This document shows positions 16,380-24,992 of a stretch of DNA of 64,000 nucleotides, piece by piece. Source of the stretch: UBA10649 sp037130755 (GTDB lineage Bacteria; Actinomycetota; Actinomycetes; S36-B12); NCBI GenBank assembly GCA_037130755.1, contig JBAXSI010000015.1, positions 6,806-70,805 of the forward strand, read 5' to 3'. A program made the position numbers and the translations under genes. The notes under the pieces were generated by a model. The model was not told where the DNA came from. It was given only the letters and a program-made list of their open reading frames with translations, and did no database searches. Each line of letters opens with the position of its first letter. The first letter of the stretch is position 1.

Positions 16380-18029
16380 TCAGTCGACCAGTCGCGTGTA
16401 GGCGTGGCCGTCGCGCAGGACCATGATGACCTCGCCGTCGACCTCCGGGCCGGCCACGATGCGCTCCGGCAGCCACTCATCCGCGCCGATCCGCCACGTG
16501 CCCGGACCCACCGGCACGAGAAGGCAGTCGAACTCGGGCGCCTCGACTCCCCCGGCCGTGATGAGGAACAGCTCACCGGACCGTTCCACGATGCGCAGTG
16601 TCGGGTACCACGGGGAGTACGAGCGATAGCGACCGATCAACGGCACGTGCTCGGGCTTCGGCAGGGTGGGTTGCGCCGGCGCCTCGCGCGTCAGCACATG
16701 AGGTCCGTTGATCCAGCCGCTGTCCGCGGGGTCCCATCGGAAGGAGCGCAGAGCCGGATGGTCGGTGACGTAGCGACCGTCCCATATCCGGGTGAGGTTG
16801 GCGGAAAGACCACCGAACGAGAGCGAGAGCTCCACCGGCTCGTCGCCGCTGACCTCCACCGTGAAGCCGCCCGGCCCGTCTGACGTGAACGATCCGACGA
16901 GGTACGACAGCGCAGGGGCGTGCTCGATGCGCACCGCGTCGCGTGCGGGGGGCAGCGCACGGTCGGGTTCCACCAGCAGTTGGTGCGCTGCGCGGGCGAT
17001 CACCTGTGCCACGGGGTAGCAGCCATTGGCGTTCGTGAGCACCTGCACGCCGATCCCCGCATCGCGATCCGACAGCAGGAACGCCTGGTACCCGACCATG
17101 CCGCCGCCATGGGTAAGGCAGGTGCGTCCGTCGATGACCTCGACGTTGACCCCGAGACCGTAGCGGCTGTCGGCGCACTCGAAGCCGTCACGCAGGCCCA
17201 CGATGTCCTCACCCTGCGGTGCCGTCGCTGTGGTGACGCGAGACATCGCGTCGGACGACATCACGCGCACTCCATCAACCACGCCGTCCCCAAGCAGCAA
17301 TCGCGCGAACTGCGCCATGTCGGCGGCCGACGACGCGACATTGCCCTCGGCAGCATCGATGTCGAACCAGTAGGCCGGGATGATGGGGTCGCCAGGTGCC
17401 CACGGCGAGTCCTCGCGCGCGGGCCAGTAGCCGGTCGCCATGGTGCCGCGCATCGACTGGCGGGTGCGGCCGAAGGAGTTGGTCATCCCGAGCGGCTCGA
17501 AGATTCGACGGCGGACCTCGTTGGCCAGCAGGTCACCAGTACGCGCCTCGACCGCCTGGCCTAGCAGCATGTAGCCGACGTTCGAGTAGTGGAAGTGCTC
17601 GATCGGCCTGGCCAAGCGGGCCAAGTTGCGCAGGTCCCACGCCTGGGCGAGGTCATCGGGCAGGCCGTCGGCACCCATGATCAGGCCGCCCGTGTGGGAG
17701 AGCAGCTGCCACAGCTCGACCTCGGGCTCGCCCGCACCCAGATCGACCCAGGGCAGGACGGACGTGATCGGCTCGTCGAGTGCCATGACGCCCTCGTCGA
17801 CAAGCTGATTGACGACCAACGACACGAACGTCTTGCTGATCGATCCGATCAGCCACACATCATGCGGGGATGCGGGCTCCTCGTGCTCGGCGTCGGACAT
17901 GCCGAACCCGAAGGTCGCCAATGTGCCGTCGCGGTCGACGAGCGAGACGGCTCCCCCGGCCAACGGCCACCACTCGGTGAGGTCGAGCGCGAACTCCGCG
18001 AGGCGTTCAACGGCGCTGTCGATACCCAT
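16380..18029 (-). CDS. Serine hydrolase, class C beta-lactamase / D-aminopeptidase fold
   Basis: A 549-residue cytoplasmic penicillin-binding-protein-fold hydrolase. The catalytic SxxK is Ser63-Ile-Ser-Lys66 in IGSISKTF, the second motif is YSN at 148-150, and the third is LTHGGGMVGY. The catalytic domain covers about residues 1-370. The C-terminal ~170 residues are beta-rich, like the extra barrels of D-aminopeptidases and esterases of this group. No signal peptide is seen, so the substrate is probably imported, not cell wall. The start ATG shares one base with the stop of the preceding decarboxylase gene, so it ends a long operon that also encodes a peptide-type ABC importer. A role in trimming imported D-amino-acid-containing or esterified compounds is inferred. 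Confidence 0.85.
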   Translation of the reverse strand: MGIDSAVERLAEFALDLTEWWPLAGGAVSLVDRDGTLATFGFGMSDAEHEEPASPHDVWLIGSISKTFVSLVVNQLVDEGVMALDEPITSVLPWVDLGAGEPEVELWQLLSHTGGLIMGADGLPDDLAQAWDLRNLARLARPIEHFHYSNVGYMLLGQAVEARTGDLLANEVRRRIFEPLGMTNSFGRTRQSMRGTMATGYWPAREDSPWAPGDPIIPAYWFDIDAAEGNVASSAADMAQFARLLLGDGVVDGVRVMSSDAMSRVTTATAPQGEDIVGLRDGFECADSRYGLGVNVEVIDGRTCLTHGGGMVGYQAFLLSDRDAGIGVQVLTNANGCYPVAQVIARAAHQLLVEPDRALPPARDAVRIEHAPALSYLVGSFTSDGPGGFTVEVSGDEPVELSLSFGGLSANLTRIWDGRYVTDHPALRSFRWDPADSGWINGPHVLTREAPAQPTLPKPEHVPLIGRYRSYSPWYPTLRIVERSGELFLITAGGVEAPEFDCLLVPVGPGTWRIGADEWLPERIVAGPEVDGEVIMVLRDGHAYTRLVD

Positions 18030-19282
18030 CAGTCCACCAGCATCTCTCGTCGAAGCAGGTCGTCATACGTCTCGCGACGCACGGCCAGCCTTGCAGAGCC
18101 GTCACGGACGAGGACGACTGGCAGCCGAAGCGCCGCGTTGTAGTTGTTCGACATCGTGTAGCAGTAGGCACCCGTGACCGGGACGACGAGCAAGTCGTCG
18201 ACCTTCGGGTCCACGACGGATGCATCCCAAGCAAGGGTGTCACCGCTTTCGCAGTGCCGTCCCACGATGTCGCAGGTGACCTCGTCGCCCACCTTGCCGA
18301 CGATGCTCGGCTCGAAGGCCTGTCCGTACAGCGACACCTCGAGGTTGTCGCCCATGCCACCATCGACGGCCACATGTGTGCGGACTCCCCGCTTGACCGT
18401 GACCACGCGGTAGAGCGTGATGCCGCAGGGCGCCACCATGGATCGCCCGGGTTCGACCATGAGCTCGATGTCGGCGCCGAGGTGCTTGTGCACCGCCGAG
18501 ACGGTGCGGTCCGCGTACTCCTCCACCGATGGGGCCTGGTCGGCGTGCACGTACCGCACGCCCAGGCCGCCACCCACGTCGTACACCGGGAACCGCTCAA
18601 GTCTGCTCAGTGCCGCCACGGCGGCTTCGAACTGGTCGAGTGCCGTGACGCCTGACCCGATGTGCGAGTGCAGCCCTCGCAGGTCGATCATCGGCTCACG
18701 TCTGATCTGCGCGATCGTGTCCTCGATCATCGTCGACGGCACGCCGAACTTCGATGCGTCGTGACCGGTCATCATCTTCTCGTGGGTGGTCGCGAGGACG
18801 CCCGGGCTCACCCGCAGCAAGGCCGGGACCGGCGAGGACGCGAGCCTGGCGATCCGCTCGACGTCGTCGAGGTTGTCGATGACGATGTAGCGGACTCCCG
18901 CGCCGATCGCCGCGTTGATGTCCACGTCGGTCTTGGCGTTGCCGTGGACGACAATCCGGGATGCCGGAGCCCCGCCACGCAGCGCGATGACCAGCTCGCC
19001 CACCGCGGCGACGTCAGTGCCGATCCCCTCCTCGGCGAGCAGCCCGGTGATGACGGCGGATGGGAACGACTTCGACGCGAAGAGCACGAGGCTGTTCGGG
19101 TGCCGGTCCGCGAAGGCATCCCGGTAGCGACGCGCCCGAGCACGAAGGGCACCCTCGTCGACCACGTACGCAGGAGTCCCGTACTGCTCGGCGATGGCCT
19201 CCATCGGCACTCCGCCCACCGACAGGTGACCACCGGCGTCGAGGCTCGCGCCATCGGGGTAGAGCGACAGATCGATGGACAT
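18029..19282 (-). CDS. PLP-dependent decarboxylase, diaminopimelate decarboxylase (LysA) family
   Basis: A 417-residue fold-III PLP enzyme of the LysA type. The barrel lysine is in LFASKSFPS, and the phosphate and stacking motifs HSHIGSG, DVGGGLGV and EPGRSMVA are present. The partner-subunit motifs CESGDTL and GAYCYTMSNNYN match diaminopimelate decarboxylases closely. The start ATG 19282 was chosen for its fit to the family N-terminus. A biosynthetic LysA would be expected near argS/thrA/hom genes. Here it is inside a catabolic operon, 13 nt after an ABC ATPase gene and overlapping a serine hydrolase gene, so it may decarboxylate an imported D-centred amino acid or opine-like compound (inference). 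Biosynthetic duty cannot be excluded. Confidence 0.82.
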   Translation of the reverse strand: MSIDLSLYPDGASLDAGGHLSVGGVPMEAIAEQYGTPAYVVDEGALRARARRYRDAFADRHPNSLVLFASKSFPSAVITGLLAEEGIGTDVAAVGELVIALRGGAPASRIVVHGNAKTDVDINAAIGAGVRYIVIDNLDDVERIARLASSPVPALLRVSPGVLATTHEKMMTGHDASKFGVPSTMIEDTIAQIRREPMIDLRGLHSHIGSGVTALDQFEAAVAALSRLERFPVYDVGGGLGVRYVHADQAPSVEEYADRTVSAVHKHLGADIELMVEPGRSMVAPCGITLYRVVTVKRGVRTHVAVDGGMGDNLEVSLYGQAFEPSIVGKVGDEVTCDIVGRHCESGDTLAWDASVVDPKVDDLLVVPVTGAYCYTMSNNYNAALRLPVVLVRDGSARLAVRRETYDDLLRREMLVD

Positions 19283-19295
19283 CGCGGGTCTCCTT

Positions 19296-20366
19296 CTACA
19301 GGGCGGGCGCACCGACGAAGTGACAGGCAACGCGGTGCAGGGCGACCTCGAGGCCATCGTCATGGAAGCGGCCGTCGACAGGGCGCAGCGACGGATCCTC
19401 CAGGCGGCAGCGCTCGGGCTCCCCGAGCTCACGGTAGAGGGGGCAGCGGGTGTGGAACCGGCATCCGCTCGGAATTGCCGTCGGGTTCGGGGTCTCGCCC
19501 CGGAGAACCGTGCGCTCCGCACTGCGGCTGGTCTCGGGCACGGGAATGACGGAGACAAGTGCTCGCGTGTACGGGTGGATGGGCTGTTCGATGAGCTGAG
19601 CTGACGTACCCTCCTCGACGATGCGCCCGAGGTAGACCACAGCGATGCGGTCGGCGAACATCCACGCGAGCGAGAGATCGTGCGTGATGAACAGGTAGGC
19701 GACTCCCAGGCGGTCACGCATGTCCGCCATCACCGTGAGGATTCCCGCACGCAAGGAGACGTCGAGCATCGATACCGGCTCGTCGGCGACGACGAGGGCG
19801 GGCTCGAGGATCATCGCCGCGGCGATGGCCACGCGCTGACGCTGGCCGCCGGAGAGCTGGTGGGTGTAGCGAGCGCCCATCCGCTCCGGCGGAGTCAGCC
19901 CGGCCCGTTCGAGGGCGACGAGCGCCCGCTTGCGGCGGTCGTCCGCGGAGTCACCGATCCCGTTGATGATCAACGGCTCGATGACGGTGTCGAGCACCGT
20001 GCGACGCGGATCCAAGGACTCGAACGGGTCCTGGAAGATCATCTGGAACCTTGGCCGCATGCTCCTCAGCCGTCGGCCGGTCAGTGGGACCAGGTCGGTG
20101 CCCTCGAAGAGGATGCGACCGGACTCGGGGTTGAGCAGCCGCATGACCGCGTTGGCGATCGACGTCTTGCCGCTGCCGGACTCCCCTACGAGCGCCAGCG
20201 TCTCGCCCGGGTAGACAACGAGGCTGACGCCGTCGACCGCACGGGCAACGACCTTGCCGCGCTGCCCCGGCACCTTCACCCGGTACTGGACCTCGAGGTC
20301 CTCCACCACCAGGACCGGATCGCCGGTCGGCTCGAACGCTCGGGCGGGCATCGGCTGCTCGGTCAT
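19296..20366 (-). CDS. Peptide-type ABC importer ATPase (DppF/OppF-like)
   Basis: A 356-residue ATPase of the oligopeptide/dipeptide/nickel importer group. Walker A is VGESGSGKTS, the Q-loop lies in MIFQDPFESLDPR, the signature is HQLSGGQRQRV, and Walker B is VVADEPVSMLDVS. The C-terminal oligo_HPY segment follows (HPYTRALVSVIPVP), with a CRFHTRCPLY cysteine motif that may bind an iron-sulfur cluster. The start ATG 20366 overlaps the previous gene's stop (ATGA). It is the last of five transporter genes and is followed by the decarboxylase gene 13 nt on. Confidence 0.93.
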   Translation of the reverse strand: MTEQPMPARAFEPTGDPVLVVEDLEVQYRVKVPGQRGKVVARAVDGVSLVVYPGETLALVGESGSGKTSIANAVMRLLNPESGRILFEGTDLVPLTGRRLRSMRPRFQMIFQDPFESLDPRRTVLDTVIEPLIINGIGDSADDRRKRALVALERAGLTPPERMGARYTHQLSGGQRQRVAIAAAMILEPALVVADEPVSMLDVSLRAGILTVMADMRDRLGVAYLFITHDLSLAWMFADRIAVVYLGRIVEEGTSAQLIEQPIHPYTRALVSVIPVPETSRSAERTVLRGETPNPTAIPSGCRFHTRCPLYRELGEPERCRLEDPSLRPVDGRFHDDGLEVALHRVACHFVGAPAL

Positions 20367-21352
20367 GCCGTCACCTGCGTATCCAGCAGGTGGCACGCGG
20401 CGAGCTGTCCGTCGCCGATGTCGCGCAGTGGCGGCTCCACCGTCGCACAGATGTCCATCGCGACCTCGCACCGCGCGCGGAACCGGCAGCCGACCTGCTC
20501 TCGAGTGAGGTCCGGCGGATAGCCGGGGATACCCTCGATGAACACCCGCTCGCGGCGGATGTTGGGATACGCGCGCAGCAGGCGCTGCGTGTACGGGTGC
20601 TTCGCCCCTCCGGAGACGTCATCGGAGCCGAACACCCGGCCCGCGGCCCCGGACTCGACGATCTTGCCGGCGTACATCACCGCAACGCGGTCGCACGTCT
20701 GCGCAAGCACCGAGAGGTCATGCGAGATGAGCAGCATGGACAGGTCGTAGCGCGCGCAGAGGTCGCGCAGCAGGTCCAGGATCTGCGCCTGCGTCATCAC
20801 GTCGAGCGCGGTGATCGGCTCATCGGCGATGACCAGCTGCGGACGGCAGGCAAGTGCCATGGCGATCATCACGCGCTGCCGCATACCGCCGCTGAACTGG
20901 TGTGGAAAATCGCCGGAGCGCCGCGCGGGGATGCCGACCGCCTCGAGGAGCTCGGACACGCGTGCTTTGGCGTCAGCATCCGACGCCTCGATGTCATGCA
21001 CCCGGATCGGCTCGAGGATCTGGCTGCCGATGGTCTGCACCGGGTTGAGGGCATTCAGCGCACCCTGGAACACCACGGATATCTCGCGCCAGCGCACCTT
21101 GGCCAGGCCCTGGTCGTCCATGCCCACGAGCTCCTGGCCGGCGAAGCGGATCGAGCCCTCCGCGATGCGGGCGCTGCTCGGCAGCAGGTTCGGGATGGCC
21201 ATCGCCATGGTCGTCTTGCCGCATCCGGACTCACCGGCCAGTCCGACGAACTCGCCCTTCTCGATGGTGAAGTCGACGCCGTCGACCGCGAGCACGTCGC
21301 CGTGCTTGCCCGTGTAGGCGACCTTGAGTCCGCTGATCTCGAGGAGGCTCAC
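20363..21352 (-). CDS. Peptide-type ABC importer ATPase (DppD/OppD-like)
   Basis: A 329-residue ATPase partner of the next gene. Walker A is AGESGCGKTT, the signature is HQFSGGMRQRV, and Walker B is LVIADEPITALDV. The C-terminal oligo_HPY motif HPYTQRLLRAYP is followed by GCRFRARCEVAMDICA, the cysteine-rich tail usual for this family. It begins with GTG 21352, which overlaps the stop codon of the upstream permease gene (GTGA). Together with its sibling ATPase it powers the two permeases upstream. Confidence 0.93.
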   Translation of the reverse strand: MSLLEISGLKVAYTGKHGDVLAVDGVDFTIEKGEFVGLAGESGCGKTTMAMAIPNLLPSSARIAEGSIRFAGQELVGMDDQGLAKVRWREISVVFQGALNALNPVQTIGSQILEPIRVHDIEASDADAKARVSELLEAVGIPARRSGDFPHQFSGGMRQRVMIAMALACRPQLVIADEPITALDVMTQAQILDLLRDLCARYDLSMLLISHDLSVLAQTCDRVAVMYAGKIVESGAAGRVFGSDDVSGGAKHPYTQRLLRAYPNIRRERVFIEGIPGYPPDLTREQVGCRFRARCEVAMDICATVEPPLRDIGDGQLAACHLLDTQVTA

Positions 21353-22248
21353 TGGATCCCCCTCAGCTTCGGGTTGGAGACCCGCTCGAACGACTGTCCG
21401 ACGAGGGTGAAGCCGAGTACCACGACGAGGATCCCGAGGCCGGGCGGAAGGAAGTACCACCATGCGCCGCGACCGACGGCGCCGGAGACGAACGCGAAGT
21501 GCAGCATCGAGCCCCACGAGATGCGGTTGGGGTCGCCCAACCCGATGAACGCGAGCGTCGCCTCGGCGAGGATGCAGCCCGCGACGACCAGGATGGTGTT
21601 GGCCACGATCAACGACAGCAGGTGCGGCGTGATGTTGGTCCGGATGATGCGGCCGTTCGACGCCCCGAGCGATCGGGCGCGCGGCACGAACTGCCGCTCG
21701 CGCAAGGACAGCGTCTGCGACCGCACGATGCGAGCCGTGCGGGGCCACGCCAGGACGCCGATGACCAGGATGACGATCACCAGGTTCTGACCGAAGATCG
21801 CGGCGAGGGCGATCATCAGCGGGAGGGCGGGGATCACCAGGAAGAAGTCGGTGACGCTCATCGCCGCGGAGTCAACCGGCCCGCGGAAGAAGCCCGAGAG
21901 GATGCCGAGTCCCGCGCCGATGATCGTTGCGATGAGGGTGGCCATAATGCCGACGAACAGGGAGATGCGCGCGCCCACCAGGAACTCGCTGAAGACGTCA
22001 CGGCCGAGCTCGTCTGTGCCCAGCCAGTAGGTCGTCGACGGCGGCTGGAAGATCGACGACGAGTCGGCGCCCACCTCAGTCGGGTCGAACGGCCAGATCA
22101 TCGGCCCGAACACCGCAGCGATCGTCACGATCACCAGGATGATCACGCCCCAGCGGCCCATGCGATCGGCCCACAGCAGCGACCACGTCGACGGCGGCTG
22201 CTCGTACTCGATGTCGTCGAACTCCGCGGGATTCACCTCTGCGCTCAT
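21349..22248 (-). CDS. Peptide-type ABC importer permease (DppC/OppC-like)
   Basis: A 299-residue inner-membrane permease with a long cytoplasmic N-terminus, then about six membrane helices (first: WGVIILVIVTIAAVFGPMIW). The family hallmark TTYWLGTDELGRDVFS is present, and so is the ATPase-coupling EAA segment (RARSLGASNGRIIRTNITPH). ATG 22248 overlaps the stop of the paired permease gene (ATGA). The C-terminal SFERVSNPKLRG is the usual ending of DppC homologues. It pairs with the DppB-like subunit encoded upstream. Confidence 0.93.
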   Translation of the reverse strand: MSAEVNPAEFDDIEYEQPPSTWSLLWADRMGRWGVIILVIVTIAAVFGPMIWPFDPTEVGADSSSIFQPPSTTYWLGTDELGRDVFSEFLVGARISLFVGIMATLIATIIGAGLGILSGFFRGPVDSAAMSVTDFFLVIPALPLMIALAAIFGQNLVIVILVIGVLAWPRTARIVRSQTLSLRERQFVPRARSLGASNGRIIRTNITPHLLSLIVANTILVVAGCILAEATLAFIGLGDPNRISWGSMLHFAFVSGAVGRGAWWYFLPPGLGILVVVLGFTLVGQSFERVSNPKLRGIQ

Positions 22249-23213
22249 TTGGTCACCGCCACGCGGGGGTCGAGTCGGCGGTAGACCAGATCGGCACCGA
22301 AGTTTGCGACAAGCACGACCACCGCGGTCACGAGGAAGCACGCCTCAAGCACGGGATAGTCGCGTGACAGCACCGAGTTGTAGGTCAGCAGTCCCATGCC
22401 CGGCCAGGAGAAGACGACCTCCACCTGGATGGCTCCGGCCACCAACGCCGAGATGTACAGCACCGATGCGGTAAGCACCGGCAGCAGCGCATTGCGGAAT
22501 CCGTGCTTCCACACCATCGTGCGCCGGGACAGGCCCTTGCCACGCGCGGTGAGCATGTAGTCCTCACCCATGACGTCGACGAGTGACGTGCGGGTGATGA
22601 TGATGAAGAACGCGATGTCGACGATCGCCAGCGTGATCGTCGGCAGGATCAGGTGCCGGGCCACGTCCATGACCTGCTGGAACCCGTTGTGATAGACCGC
22701 GTTCGGGGTGGTGATGCCTGAGATCGGCAGGCCACCGATCCATACCCCGAACGTGAACACGAGCAGCATGCCGACCCAGAACGTGGGCAGGCTCCAGAAG
22801 ATCAGCGATGTGACGACCGTCGCGTTGTCCGACTTCTTGCCCTGCCGCGATCCTGCGAACACTCCGATCATGATGCCGACGCACACGACGATGATGGTCG
22901 ACACCGTGAGCAGGATGAGCGTGTTGACGAGGGCCCGGCCGATGACGTCGCTGACCGGCTCCCTGAGCGAGAACGAGTAGCCCAGGTCGCCGTGCAGCAG
23001 GTTCGACAGGTAGCGGAAGTACTGCTCGAGCAGGGTGCCGTCGAGCCCGAACGTCCGGCGAAGCTCCGCCACTTGCTCGGGATCCAACTTCTGGCTCCGC
23101 GCGATCAGGCGAACCGGATCGCCGGGGATGACGTGGAAAAGGAAGAAGTTGAACGTGACGATCGCGAAGATCGACGCCAGCAGTACGAGGACCCTACGCA
23201 GAAGAGGAGGCAT
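22245..23213 (-). CDS. Peptide-type ABC importer permease (DppB/OppB-like)
   Basis: A 322-residue permease of the DppB family. The N-terminal helix (VLVLLASIFAIVTFNFFLFH) leads into VIPGDPVRLIARSQKLDPEQ, the standard family start. The coupling loop is YMLTARGKGLSRRTMVWKHG. The end RRLDPRVAVTK matches DppB tails. It starts 12 nt after the binding-protein gene and overlaps the DppC-like gene by 4 nt, so the five transport genes are one transcription unit. Confidence 0.93.
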   Translation of the reverse strand: MPPLLRRVLVLLASIFAIVTFNFFLFHVIPGDPVRLIARSQKLDPEQVAELRRTFGLDGTLLEQYFRYLSNLLHGDLGYSFSLREPVSDVIGRALVNTLILLTVSTIIVVCVGIMIGVFAGSRQGKKSDNATVVTSLIFWSLPTFWVGMLLVFTFGVWIGGLPISGITTPNAVYHNGFQQVMDVARHLILPTITLAIVDIAFFIIITRTSLVDVMGEDYMLTARGKGLSRRTMVWKHGFRNALLPVLTASVLYISALVAGAIQVEVVFSWPGMGLLTYNSVLSRDYPVLEACFLVTAVVVLVANFGADLVYRRLDPRVAVTK

Positions 23214-23225
23214 GCGGGCTCACGG

Positions 23226-24887
23226 CTAGCTGCCGGGCTTCACCTTCAGGTAGTTGTCACGCGTGAAGTTGAAGATCACACCACCCGGCACGGGAGACCA
23301 GCCGGTCCACGTGTCGTTGCGGTAGGCCTGCAGCTTCTTGAGGTAGATCGGGATGAGGTACGCCGAGTCCTCGTAGAACATCTGCTGCATCTTCTTCACG
23401 ATCTCCGCGCGCTTGGCAGGGTCGAGCTCGGTCGCCTGCTGGGCATACAGCGCGTCGTAGGCAGGGTTCGAGTAGAACACGTCGTTGTTGCCGCCGATCT
23501 GACTGGTCAACGGCACACCCAGCATGTAGGACGGGTCGTTCACGCCCGAGTCCCAGCCCCACACGAACATGTCCCAGTCGGGACCCTCGGTGTTGTAGAC
23601 GGTGCTGGCCATCGTGTCAGAGTCAACCGTCGACACGTCGAGCTTGACCCCGATCTTGGCCGCGCTGGCCGCGAACAGCTGCGCCGTGCGCACGTCGGTG
23701 GAGGTGCTGTCGATAGCGATCAGGCGGAACTCCAGGGGCTTGCCGTCAGCAGTCTGTCGGATGCCGTTGGAGTCCTTCTTGGTGTACCCGGCGTCGTCGA
23801 GCAGCTTGTTGGCCTTGGCGATGTCGTTGTTGATGACCTGGTCGCCGGTCGGCTTCCAGTAGAAGTCGCCGAAGGCGGGCATCAGGATGGAGTCACCGGG
23901 CTCGGCGTAGCCGGCATACGCCAGCTCGACGATCTGGTTGCGATCGAGTGCGTAGCCGAGCGCCTGACGCACGGCCTTGTCCTTGAGGACCGGATTGCCC
24001 TTCGAGTTCGCATCCTGCGAGACGTTGAACCCGATGTGGTGGAACGAGAACGACGGCAGTTCCTGCGTGGTGAGGTTCTTGTCGCCCTTGAGTCCGTCGA
24101 AGACGGTCGGCGGAACCTGCGGAATGATGTCGATCTCGCCGTTCTTCAGTGCCTGGGCCTCGAGGTCGTCGTTGGTGTACACCGACCAGGTGATCCCACT
24201 GGCGGCCGGCTTGGTTCCCCACCAGTCCGCGTTGCGCACGACGGAGATGTTCTGACCCTGCTTGCGGGAGTCGAACTTGTACGGGCCGGTGCCGATCGGC
24301 TTGTCGTTGGTGAACTTCTGCATCTCGTCGGTGCTCATCTTCGACCAGATGTGCTGGGGGAGGATCGGCACGACCAGGCCCGGATCGAATGCCTGCGGCT
24401 TCTTGAACGTCACCTTGACGGTCTTCGCGTCGACGGCCTCGGCCGACACGTAGTCGGTGAAGTACTGCGCGTTGATGCCGAGCTGGTTCTTGCCGATCGT
24501 GTCGAACGTGTAGACGACATCGTCAGCGGTGAACGGCTCACCGTCCTGCCACTTCACGCCCTCGCGCAGCGTGTACGTGATGGTGTTGCCGTCGCGCTTG
24601 ACGTCGGTGGCCAGCGACGGCTCCTGCTTGAGGTCCAGGCCGTAGTCGAGGAGCTTGTCGTAGATCATCGACTGGACCTCGACGGCCTCGGTGGTGACCG
24701 TCGTGAGCGGGTTGAGCGTGTCGATGTCGGACTTCCAGCCCACCCGGATCGGCTTGTCGGCCGACGAGGACGTGGTGTCGGGCGCGCAGGCGGCCAGCGC
24801 GAACGGCACCACCATCGCCATCACGAGCGCGACAAGGGACCGGACCCACAGGCGCGTGCGGCGCGAGGGCTGCTGCGAAGTCTTCAT
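23226..24887 (-). CDS. Family 5 solute-binding lipoprotein of a peptide-type ABC importer
   Basis: A 553-residue extracytoplasmic binding protein (SBP_bac_5). The signal peptide ends in lipobox FALAAC (mature Cys at about residue 34). The family start ADKPIRVGWKSDIDTLNPL follows, then TYTLREGVKWQDGEPFTADDV, the signature region of this group. The ligand may be a peptide, an opine, a nickel chelate or an oligosaccharide; the operon (decarboxylase, aminotransferase, sugar kinase, serine hydrolase) suggests an amino-group-bearing compound. ATG 24887 is chosen; an ATG four codons upstream is equally possible. No good ribosome-binding site is visible. The sequence ATACTCTGCAT, also found in the promoter of the first gene of the cluster, spans the start codon. 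Confidence 0.9.
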   Translation of the reverse strand: MKTSQQPSRRTRLWVRSLVALVMAMVVPFALAACAPDTTSSSADKPIRVGWKSDIDTLNPLTTVTTEAVEVQSMIYDKLLDYGLDLKQEPSLATDVKRDGNTITYTLREGVKWQDGEPFTADDVVYTFDTIGKNQLGINAQYFTDYVSAEAVDAKTVKVTFKKPQAFDPGLVVPILPQHIWSKMSTDEMQKFTNDKPIGTGPYKFDSRKQGQNISVVRNADWWGTKPAASGITWSVYTNDDLEAQALKNGEIDIIPQVPPTVFDGLKGDKNLTTQELPSFSFHHIGFNVSQDANSKGNPVLKDKAVRQALGYALDRNQIVELAYAGYAEPGDSILMPAFGDFYWKPTGDQVINNDIAKANKLLDDAGYTKKDSNGIRQTADGKPLEFRLIAIDSTSTDVRTAQLFAASAAKIGVKLDVSTVDSDTMASTVYNTEGPDWDMFVWGWDSGVNDPSYMLGVPLTSQIGGNNDVFYSNPAYDALYAQQATELDPAKRAEIVKKMQQMFYEDSAYLIPIYLKKLQAYRNDTWTGWSPVPGGVIFNFTRDNYLKVKPGS

Positions 24888-24896
24888 ACTCTGCAT
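24886..24896 (-). promoter_or_regulatory. Second copy of the putative GntR-type operator half-site
   Basis: The 11-mer ATACTCTGCAT (plus strand) overlaps the start codon of the binding-protein gene. It is identical to bases 27864-27874 in the promoter of the aminotransferase gene. A possible -35 (TTGACG on the coding strand, 24926-24931) lies upstream. Binding of the GntR protein is inference. Confidence 0.4.
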
Positions 24897-24992
24897 CATC
24901 GGAGTGAAGCAGACCCCTTCAGGACCGTCAACCATCTCTCGTTCCTTCCCGAACACCCAGGGAGCCTGCGGCTCCCGTTCGCTGATTGAACC

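Noticed and set aside
18029..19282. Biosynthetic lysA assigned by name
   Set aside because: Motifs fit LysA, but the operon context is catabolic, so a gene symbol was not given.
22992..24989. Long plus-strand open frame opposite the binding-protein gene
   Set aside because: The minus strand encodes a textbook family 5 binding protein; the plus translation is low complexity Arg/Val/Asp/Leu.
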